From assembly GCA_030625885.1 (NCBI GenBank), contig DAOUPZ010000005.1, positions 62,001-126,000 of the forward strand: a stretch of DNA of 64,000 nt. The letters are read 5' to 3'. The translations under genes were made by a program, and so were the position numbers. The notes below the pieces were generated by a model. The model was not told the DNA's origin. It worked only from the letters and a program-made list of their open reading frames with translations, and ran no database searches. This stretch comes from Clostridia bacterium. Lineage in GTDB: Bacteria; Bacillota; DAOUPZ01. Shown one piece after another: positions 1-9,341 of the stretch (positions are counted from its first letter, which is position 1; each line of letters opens with the position of its first letter).

Positions 1-82
1 TTACCAATTATCTATATAACTTATATTGTTGCAAGAGCAATTCTAAATGCAAAATCTTTATTGCTAATCATATATCAAAAAT

Positions 83-997
83 TTAAAATACCATCAATAA
101 TATTTTTTCTACTAAATCATCAAACTCTAAACCTATGTATCGAGCTGCTTGTGGAAGTAAACTCGTACCTGTCATCCCTGGTATCGTATTGACTTCTAAT
201 ACATAAGGGGTTCCATTTTCATCCACCATCATATCTACTCTAGAAACGCCTTCACATCCTAAGGCTTTATGAGCAGATAAAGCCATGGATTGTGCTTTTT
301 TATAAGTCGCTTCTTCAAGAGGCGCAGGAATCACAAATTCTGTCGCACCCTTGGTATATTTGGCTTCATAATCATAAATACCCTTCTTAGGTTTAATTTG
401 AATGATAGGAAGAGGTTTAACATCATCTTTTCCCAATATTCCAATTGTTATTTCCATACCCGCTACATATTCTTCAATTAAAATTTCTTTGGAATAACAT
501 GCAGCTTTACTCAGCGCGTCACTGATCTCATCGATATTATTAACAATACTTAAGCCAAAACTGGAACCTTCTATATCTGGTTTAATAACTAATGGAAAGT
601 TCATTTCATCTAATTTTAGTAAAGAAACATCAAACGCTTCATCTATTTCAGCTGCAATAAAACGTGGTGTCGAAATGCCTTGGTGCTCAAAAATTTTCTT
701 TGCCATAATTTTGTTCATAGCTAGACTACTTGCCAGTACACCGGAACCAGTATAAGGAATACCCATTATTTCCAACAGCCCTTGAATCGTTCCATCTTCC
801 CCAAAACGACCATGAAGAGCAATAAAAGCAACATCGATTTTTTGCTGCCGCAATACCAAAGCAATATCTTCATTTACATCTATCCCTACAACGTCATATC
901 CTTTTCGCTTTATTGCTTCGACAAAAGCAGTACCCGTTTTAAGAGAAATGTCTCTTTCAGCAGATTTTCCCCCCATTAATACTCCAATTTTCACCAT
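83..997 (-). CDS. ddl: D-alanine--D-alanine ligase
   Basis: Joins two D-alanines with ATP to make the dipeptide used by MurF; cytoplasmic. The 304-residue protein has the N-terminal GGKSAERDIS signature, the GEDGTIQGLLE segment, a GSSFGLS ATP-binding loop and the C-terminal EVNTIPGMT metal/substrate motif, as in the Ddl family of about 300-370 residues. The ATG at 997 is chosen because AGAGGAG lies 7 nt upstream; an in-frame ATG at 1021 has no ribosome site. It is the last gene of the leftward dcw cluster. A second Ddl-like gene at 33788-34780 is much more divergent. Confidence 0.95.
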   Translation of the reverse strand: MVKIGVLMGGKSAERDISLKTGTAFVEAIKRKGYDVVGIDVNEDIALVLRQQKIDVAFIALHGRFGEDGTIQGLLEIMGIPYTGSGVLASSLAMNKIMAKKIFEHQGISTPRFIAAEIDEAFDVSLLKLDEMNFPLVIKPDIEGSSFGLSIVNNIDEISDALSKAACYSKEILIEEYVAGMEITIGILGKDDVKPLPIIQIKPKKGIYDYEAKYTKGATEFVIPAPLEEATYKKAQSMALSAHKALGCEGVSRVDMMVDENGTPYVLEVNTIPGMTGTSLLPQAARYIGLEFDDLVEKILLMVF

Positions 998-1099
998 ATT
1001 TCCACTCCTCTGTTTTTCCATTACTTATTACTCTGATAAACCTTTTTATCTTATCCCTTAGCTATTACATTATAGTATATTCATTTATCTTTGAGAACA

Positions 1100-2362
1100 T
1101 TAATCTCTAATTATTTCAATCCGTGCACCTAGTTTAACCAACTTTTCTTGGAAACTTTCATATCCTCTTTCAATATGATGTATTTCTTCTACAATCGTTG
1201 CCCCATCAGCTACTAAACCCGCCAATACTAAAGCCGCTCCAGCACGTAAATCCGTAGATGAAACAAATGTTCCACTTAATCTCCCTTTTCCACGAACGAC
1301 GGCTGTTGATCCTTCCAGCTTTATTTCTGCACCCATACGACGCAATTCAGGTACATGTTGAAATCTATTTTCAAATATAGTTTCCGTTATAATACTCGTT
1401 CCTTCTCCTAAGGTTGCAAGAACCATCATCTGCGCTTGCATATCCGTCGGAAACCCAGGATATGGAAGCGTTTTTAAATCAAAGGGGGCAAAAGTACCAG
1501 GCCCTATAATTCTCAAGTTACACTTATCACTATCAAATACAATTTTAGCGCCAATTTCACTTAGTTTTGCTACAATTGACTCAATATGTTCATACATAAC
1601 ATTCTTTAATATAACATCACCTTTGGTTAGGGTTGCCCCTACCATATAAGTACCTGCTTCAATTCGATCAGGCATAACATCATACTCAACATTATGAAGC
1701 TTTTTGACCCCTTGAATCATAACTTCTGCTGTGCCTGCTCCATGAATTAAAGCACCCATTTGATTTAAGAAATTTTGTAAGTCGACAACTTCAGGCTCCT
1801 GAGCAGCGTTCTTAATTGTTGTATCACCCTCGGCAAATACAGCTGCCATCATAATATTTTCAGTGGCACCTACGCTAGGATAATCAAGATGAATTTCTGT
1901 GCCAACCAGCCGATCAGCATTAGCGACGATATACCCATATTCTTCCTTAATATCCGCACCAAGCATCTTCAATCCCTTAATATGTAAATCAATAGGTCTT
2001 GAACCAATTGCACAGCCGCCAGGAAAAGATACCTTAGCTTTTTTAAATCGCCCTAAAAGCGGCCCCATAACCAGACTGGACGCACGCATTTTTCTCATGA
2101 GTGCTTCTGAAACATCTCCTGAATTTATTTGACTAGAATCTATTTCTAAACCATGAGATTCAACTTCTTCAATTTTTGCACCTAAAGATTGTAAAACTTC
2201 AGTCATAACCTTAATATCCGTTAAAGAGGGAATATTACGTATGATACAAGATTCTCCATTTAAAATAGTTGCTGCTAAAATAGGCAAAGCTGCATTTTTA
2301 GCACCACTAATTACAACTTCCCCTTCTAATCTACTTCCTCCTAAAACAATTAATTTTCCCAC
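1100..2362 (-). CDS. murA: UDP-N-acetylglucosamine 1-carboxyvinyltransferase
   Basis: First committed step of peptidoglycan precursor synthesis: enolpyruvyl transfer from PEP to UDP-GlcNAc. KNAALP near the N-terminus and the active-site loop GGCAIGSRP, with the PEP-reactive Cys (the fosfomycin target), are present. The GTG start at 2362 gives 420 residues, the usual MurA length, and has GGAGGT 7 nt upstream. The frame stays open to an ATG at 2500, adding 46 residues that do not look like MurA. It lies directly after murC, where many Firmicutes carry murB first. Confidence 0.94.
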   Translation of the reverse strand: MGKLIVLGGSRLEGEVVISGAKNAALPILAATILNGESCIIRNIPSLTDIKVMTEVLQSLGAKIEEVESHGLEIDSSQINSGDVSEALMRKMRASSLVMGPLLGRFKKAKVSFPGGCAIGSRPIDLHIKGLKMLGADIKEEYGYIVANADRLVGTEIHLDYPSVGATENIMMAAVFAEGDTTIKNAAQEPEVVDLQNFLNQMGALIHGAGTAEVMIQGVKKLHNVEYDVMPDRIEAGTYMVGATLTKGDVILKNVMYEHIESIVAKLSEIGAKIVFDSDKCNLRIIGPGTFAPFDLKTLPYPGFPTDMQAQMMVLATLGEGTSIITETIFENRFQHVPELRRMGAEIKLEGSTAVVRGKGRLSGTFVSSTDLRAGAALVLAGLVADGATIVEEIHHIERGYESFQEKLVKLGARIEIIRD

Positions 2363-2520
2363 GTTGGACACCTCCACAGCCTGTATGCATACTTCACCAT
2401 CACCAAGCCACAAACCTTTAGTATCCAAAATAACAGCTGATTGGCTCCAATCGTTTATCATTAAGTTCATTTCATAATTTAAGCCAATCAGCCCGATCAT
2501 TTAATTGAAAATCATACCTA
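2363..2520 (-). other. murC-murA spacer, open in the murA frame, no murB
   Basis: 158 bp between the murC stop and the GTG of murA. The murA frame stays open for 46 codons, but I recognise no domain in that stretch and it has no ribosome site of its own. MurB is often encoded here in Clostridia; nothing in the spacer resembles it. It may be a leader or a remnant of a deletion. Confidence 0.4.
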
Positions 2521-3957
2521 CTAGTAACTAACAATTGCTTTTGCTTCTGATGCTAAAGTGTGATCTTCCGTTGAACATGAATGTTTTTGTTTCAATCTTT
2601 CTACTAAATCCCGAGCTACCGTCCAAATATTTCCAGCCCCTAATGTAATAACTAAATCCCCGGTTCTTACTTCTTTTTCTAAATAATCTACAATCTCTTC
2701 TTTATTGTTTACTAAAATAATGCATTCATTATTTTCATGTGGAAATGCTTTTAAGATCAGTTCTGAACTCACATTTGCAATTGGTTTTTCCCCAGCACCA
2801 TAAATATCAGTTAAAACGACGTGATCCGCTAGAGATAACGCTTCAGCGAATTCATCCTTTAAATAAAAGGTCCTTGAATAACGATGCGGTTGAAATACCC
2901 CAATCACACGTTGATATTTTTTTTGTTGAGCTGCTTTTAAAGTTGCCTTAACTTCTGTAGGATGATGTGCATAATCATCAACAACTAAAATACCATCCAC
3001 TTCACCCATTACCTGAAATCTTCTTCCTGCACCACAAAAAGAAGCAATGCCATTGGCAATTTCTTCAAAAGTCAACCCTGCCTTAATGCAAACAGCAATT
3101 GCAGCCAAAGCATTATTCACATTATGATCACCTGGAACGCAAAGTTTAATCTGCCCTAATTTATTGTTATGATAGAAAACATCAAATTCTACCCCAAAAT
3201 CAGTATGTTTAATATGAAGCGCACGAAGCATTGCATTAGAATCAATCCCATAAGAAATATAAGGTCCATCAAATCTTTCGGCCAATTCACGCACATGAGG
3301 ATCATCAAAACACAAAACAGCTAACCCAGTAGGTGGTAATTTCCCTAAAAATGAACTAAAGGCTTTAATAATATTTTCCAAGTTATGATAATAATCCAAA
3401 TGATCTGCTTCAATATTGGTGATGACAGAAATAATTGGATCCAGCTTGAGGAAAGAACCATCACTTTCATCCGCCTCTGCAACAACATAGCTACCTTTCT
3501 TACCCAATTTAGCATTCCCACCTATTTCTTGTAATTCCCCCCCTATAATAATAGTAGGATCTAAGTTGTTTTTCTCTAATATTAAAGAAATCATAGAAGT
3601 TGTTGTTGTTTTCCCATGAGCACCGGCAACAGCAATGCCAATTCCCTCTTTCATGACTTCGGCTAACATTTCTGCTCTTTTTAAAATCGGGATACATCTT
3701 TTCTTTGCCTCAATAATTTCGATATTTGTTTCCGGAATAGCAGATGAAAAAACAATTACATCTGAGCCTTCAACTGCCCGTTCATGGTGCCCAATGTTAA
3801 TTTTAATACCCATTGTTTCTAATTTTCGTGTATTTTTGTTGGCTCGGAGATCAGAACCTGTTACTTTATAGCCCATTTCCCATAACACTTGAGCAATTCC
3901 GCTCATTCCTATACCGCCAATGCCGACAAAATGAATGTGTTCAATATTTCTTAGCAT
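2521..3957 (-). CDS. murC: UDP-N-acetylmuramate--L-alanine ligase
   Basis: Adds L-Ala to UDP-MurNAc with ATP. The 478-residue protein has the N-terminal Rossmann loop HFVGIGGIGMSG, the Mur-ligase P-loop GAHGKTTTT, the central DYAHHPTEV segment and FQPHRYSRT, all typical of MurC. The ATG at 3957 has AGGAG 8 nt upstream; an ATG at 3975 lacks a site. It follows murG after a 474-bp spacer that carries two copies of the heptad repeat family. Confidence 0.95.
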   Translation of the reverse strand: MLRNIEHIHFVGIGGIGMSGIAQVLWEMGYKVTGSDLRANKNTRKLETMGIKINIGHHERAVEGSDVIVFSSAIPETNIEIIEAKKRCIPILKRAEMLAEVMKEGIGIAVAGAHGKTTTTSMISLILEKNNLDPTIIIGGELQEIGGNAKLGKKGSYVVAEADESDGSFLKLDPIISVITNIEADHLDYYHNLENIIKAFSSFLGKLPPTGLAVLCFDDPHVRELAERFDGPYISYGIDSNAMLRALHIKHTDFGVEFDVFYHNNKLGQIKLCVPGDHNVNNALAAIAVCIKAGLTFEEIANGIASFCGAGRRFQVMGEVDGILVVDDYAHHPTEVKATLKAAQQKKYQRVIGVFQPHRYSRTFYLKDEFAEALSLADHVVLTDIYGAGEKPIANVSSELILKAFPHENNECIILVNNKEEIVDYLEKEVRTGDLVITLGAGNIWTVARDLVERLKQKHSCSTEDHTLASEAKAIVSY

Positions 3958-4070
3958 GATGTCCTCTCCTTCCATCTGGAGCAGAATAAGTATATCTTAT
4001 ACCTGCATATTATGCCTCGAACTGCAGAGGCGTTAAAGGTAATATATAGCAGCGCCTAATGGCGTTGCTG

Positions 4071-4117
4071 GCAGGTAGCGCGTTCCCTTTGGTCACTTGT
4101 AGCAGGTAGAAGGTAGG
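4071..4117 (+). repeat. heptad-word repeat with hairpin insert (AGCAGGT type)
   Basis: GCAGGTAG, then an insert CGCGTTCCCTTTGGTCACTTG with weak dyad symmetry, then TAGCAGGTAG and AAGGTAGG. The layout (word, insert, word) matches the elements at 17961-18020 and 20421-20472. It lacks the clear GAAAAGATT tail seen in the others. Confidence 0.7.
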
Positions 4118-4316
4118 ACTTAACTTGATAGTCCCAGCTTTTCACTTTCATGCAATAACGGGGACACACCGCTCGTATCTCATTAATGGTAAGTGGCAAG
4201 TTGGATTTGCTTGATAATTGTGCTTTTTTATTTGGAACTTTTTTGTTAAAACTTGAGTACACTAAATTTCCAAATTGCAAACTCTAACATATTAGCATTT
4301 AATTAGCTGATTTTTC

Positions 4317-4396
4317 CCACTTACTACTTACCACTTACGTCTTTTAATCTTTCCCTACCTGCTACCTGCTGGTTGCTACCTGCTACCTGCTAACTT
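4317..4396 (-). repeat. heptad-word repeats, two words (CTTACCA and CTACCTG)
   Basis: Three 7-bp units CCACTTA, CTACTTA, CCACTTA (4317-4337) precede six consecutive 7-bp units (4355-4396): CTACCTG twice, CTGGTTG, CTACCTG twice, CTAACTT. Read on the minus strand, the second block is followed by GGGAAAGATTAAAAG, the family's shared tail. The unit order is nearly the reverse complement of 16744-16785. Confidence 0.85.
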
Positions 4397-4431
4397 ATCA
4401 GAAGTGTTAATTTTACTAAAAAACGAAAAAT

Positions 4432-5532
4432 CTATCGTTTCAATAGTTTATACGCTTCATCGACTATTTTTGAGGCAGCATCAATTTCACCACATTTTTT
4501 ACTATTTTCATACATTCGCTGCAAAAGTGGTTGATCCTGCAATAAATTAGTGGTCTCATTCAATAATTTATCACCTGATAAATCTTTATCTAAAATAACA
4601 CGTGCCGCTTCCTGGTCTTCCAAAGAACGGGCATTGTATTCTTGATGATTATCCGTAGCATATGGATAAGGAATCAAAATTGACGGTATCCCCCTTGCTG
4701 TAACTTCTGCTAATGTTGTAGCCCCTGCGCGACAAACAACGATATCAGCCACTGCTAATGCATTTTCCATACGATGCAAATAGGGCTTAATTATAAGTTT
4801 CCCATTTAATTTCATTTCTATAACGCGCTTCTTAACAAAATCAAAATCTTTTTGCCCTGTAATAAATAAAACTTGCAAGTCCTCATGTCTATGAAATCCT
4901 TCCAGTGCTTCTAATGTTGCTTGATTTATGCTATGCGCTCCCCTGCTGCCTCCAAAAATCAAAACCGTTTTTTTGTCGGACTTGAGCCCTAACGCTCTAT
5001 AACTTTCTCCTCTTTTTGCTAATAATATTTCAGGACGCACGGGGTTACCTGTTTTTATAATATGAGCCCTTTTGGGGAAAAATTGTTTAGCCTTTAAATC
5101 TGTCAAGGCTACAACACTCGCAAATCGTGACAAAAAGCGATTTGTAATACCTGGAAAAGAATTTTGCTCATGAATTAAAGTAGGAATTTTTCGCATACCA
5201 CTCATAAAAACAACAGGCCCACATACATAGCCACCTGTTCCAATAACAATTTGAGGTTTAAATTGGGAAATAATTTGATTGGCTTCCAAAAGTCCTTTAG
5301 CAAATCGGGCAAATGTTTTAACATTCTCCCATGATATTTTTCGCTGCAAACCCGTAACAGTAACTATTTTCAAAGGAAATCCAGCTGCTGGGACCAATTC
5401 AGTTTCCAACCCTTTTGAAGTTCCAACAAAAACAATCTCTGTTTGAGAATCTCTTCTTTGAAATTCTTTAGCAATAGCAATACCGGGGTAAATATGACCC
5501 CCGGTTCCACCACCTGTTATTAATATTTTCAT
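4432..5532 (-). CDS. murG: undecaprenyl-PP-MurNAc-pentapeptide GlcNAc transferase
   Basis: Transfers GlcNAc to lipid I to give lipid II on the inner face of the membrane. The 366-residue GT28 protein begins MKILITGGGTGGHIYPG, the diagnostic MurG glycine loop, and carries GGSRGAHSIN and the RAGATTLAE donor-binding motif. ATG 5532 is preceded by GAGGAG 6 nt upstream. It starts 13 bp after the ftsW/spoVE stop; the extra 23 codons upstream overlap that gene and are not used. Confidence 0.95.
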   Translation of the reverse strand: MKILITGGGTGGHIYPGIAIAKEFQRRDSQTEIVFVGTSKGLETELVPAAGFPLKIVTVTGLQRKISWENVKTFARFAKGLLEANQIISQFKPQIVIGTGGYVCGPVVFMSGMRKIPTLIHEQNSFPGITNRFLSRFASVVALTDLKAKQFFPKRAHIIKTGNPVRPEILLAKRGESYRALGLKSDKKTVLIFGGSRGAHSINQATLEALEGFHRHEDLQVLFITGQKDFDFVKKRVIEMKLNGKLIIKPYLHRMENALAVADIVVCRAGATTLAEVTARGIPSILIPYPYATDNHQEYNARSLEDQEAARVILDKDLSGDKLLNETTNLLQDQPLLQRMYENSKKCGEIDAASKIVDEAYKLLKR

Positions 5533-5545
5533 TTTTTTCTCCTCA

Positions 5546-6658
5546 CTACTTTCTTGCCTGATGTATTGAAAATTTTGAAATATTAAGTAATAACCCCACA
5601 CCTGCTAAAGTAATTACTAATGATGACCCGCCATAGCTAATAAATGGCAGTGGAATTCCTGTAACAGGCATGGAAGAAGTTACAATTGCAATATTCATAG
5701 CCGCTTGCAAACCAATTAATGATGTAATACCAACGGCCAATATACTTCCAAATGTGTCCCGTGAATAAATAGCAATCTTATATCCGCGCCAGAGAAATAG
5801 GAAAAAAAGCAAAATAATTGTAACTGCACCGATAAAACCCAATTCTTCTCCCAAAACAGCAAATATAAAATCAGTATGCTGTTCTGGAAGATAAAAGAAT
5901 TTTTGCCGGCTTCTGCCCAGACCTAATCCTACCAACCCACCGGAACCAATCGCATATAATGACTGAAGAATCTGAAAACCAGAATCCTGTGGATCAGCCT
6001 GAGGATTCAAAAATGCAGTTAATCGCCTCATTCTATAAGGCTCCAACCAAATCATGGCACCTACTGCCGGTAACGATAAGGACGCTAAAAAAGCTAAATG
6101 ACCAATACGTGCTCCTGCAGCAAAAAGCATAATAAATACAGATCCTGCTATTGCTAATGCAGTTCCCAAATCAGGCTGCTTTAAAATAAGCCCAAAAATC
6201 ACACCTAAAACAAGTAAGGGTGGTAATAATCCATGCATAAAATTCTGCATTTTTTCTTCTTTATCCGAAAAATATTTAGCCATAAAAATAATAATACCCA
6301 ATTTTGCGATCTCGGAAGGCTGAACCGTCAAAGAACCGTAGCCTAACCAGCGTTGTGATCCATTAATCTCTTTACCTACTCCCGGAATTAATACCAGCAC
6401 TAATAAAGCTATCGTTGTATACAATATGGGTTTTGCCATTCGTCTATAAATCTGGTAATTAACTTTCATTGTAAAAGTCATTGCTATAAGACCAATTACA
6501 ACCCATATAATCTGTCTCTTCAAAAAATGATAACTATCACCATACCGTACAAATGATTTTATAGAACTAGCACTAAAAACCATGACAATACCAAAACCTA
6601 ATAAAATTACTACCGTTAAGTAAAGCACGTAGTCAGGATCTCTTCTCCTGCCACTCAC
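5546..6658 (-). CDS. spoVE: SEDS-family lipid II polymerase, FtsW/SpoVE
   Basis: Polytopic membrane glycosyltransferase that polymerises lipid II with a cognate class B PBP during division or spore cortex synthesis. 370 residues, about ten hydrophobic segments, with FSASS, the GKEINGSQRWL loop, the PSEIAKL motif and the C-terminal PFISYGGSSL block. GTG start with AGGAGG 7 nt upstream. In spore formers the protein at this place between murD and murG is usually called SpoVE; sequence alone does not separate it from FtsW. Confidence 0.88.
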   Translation of the reverse strand: MSGRRRDPDYVLYLTVVILLGFGIVMVFSASSIKSFVRYGDSYHFLKRQIIWVVIGLIAMTFTMKVNYQIYRRMAKPILYTTIALLVLVLIPGVGKEINGSQRWLGYGSLTVQPSEIAKLGIIIFMAKYFSDKEEKMQNFMHGLLPPLLVLGVIFGLILKQPDLGTALAIAGSVFIMLFAAGARIGHLAFLASLSLPAVGAMIWLEPYRMRRLTAFLNPQADPQDSGFQILQSLYAIGSGGLVGLGLGRSRQKFFYLPEQHTDFIFAVLGEELGFIGAVTIILLFFLFLWRGYKIAIYSRDTFGSILAVGITSLIGLQAAMNIAIVTSSMPVTGIPLPFISYGGSSLVITLAGVGLLLNISKFSIHQARK

Positions 6659-6662
6659 AGCA

Positions 6663-8027
6663 TTACCTCCTTAATCGTGCAACCTCTGCTTTAAATATTT
6701 CGCCGCGATGCTCATAACTATTAAACATATCAAAACTAGAACAAGCAGGCGATAACAAAACAACATCTCCCGGTTCTGCTAAGTTATAAGCTTTATCAAT
6801 TGCTTCTTGCATATTGTTAACAGTATAGGGTGTACTATATCCAGCTTTCGCAAGAGATTGACTAATTTTATTCATTGTCTCTCCCATTAAAACAATTTCA
6901 CGTGTTTTTTGTGCAGCAAGCGCCGCAAAATCATCAAAACTTGTTCCTTTATCCTTCCCACCTGCAATAAGAATTAAAGGTTGAGTAAAAGATTGTAGTG
7001 CCTTCATAGCTGCATCACAATTTGTTCCTTTAGAATCATTAATAAACGTTACGCCGTTGATTTCAGCTACAAATTCCAAGCGATGCTCTACGCCTTTAAA
7101 ACGTTTAAGTGTATCTGCAATAACAGTTTCATCAACACCCATAGAATAAGTTGCTGCAACAGCTGCTAAGGCGTTTTCTAAATTATGTGGGCCTGGAATA
7201 CCAATCGATTCCACCGGACAAATGATCCTCTTTTCCCCTTGATCTGCCACGACCACATGATTGTTTTCTACATAAACACCTTGAGCTAATTTCTTTTGAC
7301 GGCTAAAGAAAAAAGGCCGTGCGGAAACATCTTGCTTAAATTTTATTGTTTCATGATCATCTTCATTTAATACAACATAATCGTTAACATCCTGCTGGCG
7401 GAAAATATTTGTTTTAGTATAACCATAATCATCAAATGAGTCATAACGATCTAGATGATCAGGTGTAATGTTTAATATCACACTTACTAGAGGCTTAAAT
7501 TCATTGACCCATTCCATTTGAAAACTGCTTATTTCTACAACCGCTACCTCAGCATCAGGATGATGAAAGATTTCTTCAATTAAAGGAATACCAATATTGC
7601 CTCCTACAATTGTCTTCTTCCCTGCTGCCTTAAAAATTTCACCTACCAAAGTCGTTGTTGTTGTTTTACCATTCGTTCCTGTAATAGCCACAAATGGAAT
7701 ACCTCTACTGAAACGATATGCTAATTCAATCTCACTAATCACTTCAATTTGCCTTTCCAAAGCTCGACGCACAAATGATGCCCACTTAGGAACTGCAGGA
7801 CTCACAACCATTAAATCTGTACCGTTTAATAATTCATCGGGATGCTCGCCTAAAACTATTTCTATGCCTAAGTCCCGTAATTCTTGCAAATTATATGAAA
7901 TTTCTTTTTCACTTTTTAAATCACTTACCCAAACGTTAGCACCCATTCGATTGAGTACTTTAGCTGCACCTATACCACTCATACCAGCGCCTAAAATAAC
8001 AACCTTTTTTCCCTTCATATTAAGCAT
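6663..8027 (-). CDS. murD: UDP-N-acetylmuramoylalanine--D-glutamate ligase
   Basis: Adds D-Glu to UDP-MurNAc-L-Ala. It has the N-terminal VILGAGMSGIGAAK loop, the P-loop GTNGKTTTT and C-terminal LSPACSSFDMF, the MurD signature. Two close in-frame ATGs, 8027 and 8018, could start it; 8027 has AGGGGG 7 nt upstream and is preferred, giving 454 residues. Its stop lies within the ribosome site of ftsW/spoVE, so the two are probably translationally coupled. Confidence 0.94.
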   Translation of the reverse strand: MLNMKGKKVVILGAGMSGIGAAKVLNRMGANVWVSDLKSEKEISYNLQELRDLGIEIVLGEHPDELLNGTDLMVVSPAVPKWASFVRRALERQIEVISEIELAYRFSRGIPFVAITGTNGKTTTTTLVGEIFKAAGKKTIVGGNIGIPLIEEIFHHPDAEVAVVEISSFQMEWVNEFKPLVSVILNITPDHLDRYDSFDDYGYTKTNIFRQQDVNDYVVLNEDDHETIKFKQDVSARPFFFSRQKKLAQGVYVENNHVVVADQGEKRIICPVESIGIPGPHNLENALAAVAATYSMGVDETVIADTLKRFKGVEHRLEFVAEINGVTFINDSKGTNCDAAMKALQSFTQPLILIAGGKDKGTSFDDFAALAAQKTREIVLMGETMNKISQSLAKAGYSTPYTVNNMQEAIDKAYNLAEPGDVVLLSPACSSFDMFNSYEHRGEIFKAEVARLRR

Positions 8028-8056
8028 CCCTCTTCCCCCTGCCATTAATTATCATT

Positions 8057-8210
8057 AGTTCTCAGTTCCCGGTTCTCAGTTATCAGCAAAAGATAAAAGC
8101 AGAAAACTAACCAATATTTTCAGTTCTCAGTGTAAATTAAAAAAGATAACACTTTGCAATTTAGACCTGAGAACTGATAACTGAGAACATTCCTGAATTT
8201 TTTATCTTTC
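8057..8210. repeat. heptad-word repeats, AGTTCTC type, inverted pair
   Basis: Four 7-bp units AGTTCTC, AGTTCCC, GGTTCTC, AGTTATC (8057-8084) are followed by AGCAAAAGATAAAAG. A short copy follows (8131 onward, AGTTCTC then AAAAAAGATAA). Then comes an inverted copy, GAGAACT, GATAACT, GAGAACA (8169-8189), whose flank TTTTTTATCTTTC is the tail in reverse. The block fills most of the mraY-murD gap and could fold into a long hairpin. The same word recurs at 20341-20368 and 21735-21822. Confidence 0.85.
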
Positions 8211-8241
8211 TACCTTCAGCATTTTTCATCTTCTCTCAAAA

Positions 8242-9195
8242 TTACATCAAAATCAAGCTGACTCCACCTAATATAGCCGCTACAATCCAAAAACGAATCA
8301 CTACTTTGGTTTCCGACCAACCCTTCAATTCAAAATGATGATGAATAGGACTCATGCGAAAAATTCGTTTACCCGTCGTTTTAAAACACAAAACCTGAAT
8401 GATAACCGATAAGGTCTCAATAACAAAAACACCACCAATAACAATAAGAAGAATTTCTGTTTTTGTCAGTACAGCCAATGCAGATAGAGCACCACCCAAA
8501 GCCAGTGAACCTGTATCCCCCATAAAAACCTGTGCAGGATGAGCATTAAACCATAGAAATCCCAGACAAGCTCCGGCCGTAGCAGCACAAAAGACTGCCA
8601 ATTCTAACCTTCCTAAAGCAATACAGATAAATAAATAACAGGTTATAGCAATCGCCATTGTGCCTGCAGCCAATCCATCTAACCCATCCGTTAAATTGAC
8701 AGCATTGGATGTTCCAACTAAAACAAAAACAACAAATGGTATATAAAATAACCCCAAGTTAATTTTTTGTCCCCATACAGGAATTAATATTTCTGTTCCC
8801 AATTGCGGGTGCATGCTTACAAAAACAGCTAATATGGTTGCAATAATAACTTGACCCATAAATTTCTGTTTGGCATTGAGTCCCAAATTTCGCTTCATTA
8901 CAACTTTCATAAAATCATCAATAAAACCTAATAATCCAAAACCAATGGTAACAAAGACTAGAAGGTACAAACTTAAATCATGACGACTAAAAAATAAGGA
9001 CCCTAAACTTAATGCCAATATAATCATGATACCGCCCATAGTTGGTGTTCCTGCTTTTTTCAAATGACCCTTGGGCCCTTCTTCTCGAATATGTTGCCCG
9101 AACTTTAGCTGCCGCAAAAAAGCAATCATAATAGGTCCCGTTATAACACATATTAAAAAAGCAAATAGTGCTGCTAATATAATGCGAATATTCAT
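8242..9195 (-). CDS. mraY: phospho-MurNAc-pentapeptide transferase
   Basis: Integral membrane enzyme that moves phospho-MurNAc-pentapeptide onto undecaprenyl phosphate, giving lipid I. 317 residues, about ten membrane segments, with KKAGTPTMGG, FIDDFMK (catalytic Asp pair), NAVNLTDGLDGLA, FMGDTGSLALGG and the histidine loop PIHHHFELKGW. The only workable start is ATG 9195; a GGAG lies about 11 nt upstream, weaker than its neighbours. Confidence 0.96.
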   Translation of the reverse strand: MNIRIILAALFAFLICVITGPIMIAFLRQLKFGQHIREEGPKGHLKKAGTPTMGGIMIILALSLGSLFFSRHDLSLYLLVFVTIGFGLLGFIDDFMKVVMKRNLGLNAKQKFMGQVIIATILAVFVSMHPQLGTEILIPVWGQKINLGLFYIPFVVFVLVGTSNAVNLTDGLDGLAAGTMAIAITCYLFICIALGRLELAVFCAATAGACLGFLWFNAHPAQVFMGDTGSLALGGALSALAVLTKTEILLIVIGGVFVIETLSVIIQVLCFKTTGKRIFRMSPIHHHFELKGWSETKVVIRFWIVAAILGGVSLILM

Positions 9196-9341
9196 CTTCT
9201 CATAGCTCCTTATTTAATATCTATTGTTCTCTCTATCATGGGGACACACCTCGCTTTAAGGAAAGTCCCTGGGTAGATTCGTATCAAAAATGGTCACATT
9301 CTATTTTAAATGTACATTCTCCTTTGATATAAGTCAAGAAA

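Larger units (their letters stand above)
3958..4431. other. 474-bp murG-murC spacer with repeats
   Basis: No convincing gene. It contains a heptad-repeat element with a hairpin insert (4071-4117) and a second, oppositely oriented heptad block (4317-4396). Between them is the 11-mer ggggacacacc (4160-4170), which recurs at 9240-9250. An apparent 74-codon minus-strand frame (4056-4280) runs through this repetitive DNA and is not called as a gene. Confidence 0.6.

Noticed and set aside
2363-2500. 46-residue N-terminal extension of MurA
   Set aside because: The GTG at 2362 has an ideal ribosome site and gives the normal MurA length.
4056-4280. 74-codon minus-strand frame between murG and murC
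   Set aside because: It reads through heptad repeats and low-complexity DNA, has no ribosome site and resembles no family.
4317-4396. CRISPR array
   Set aside because: Units are 7 bp with no spacers; no cas genes in the window.
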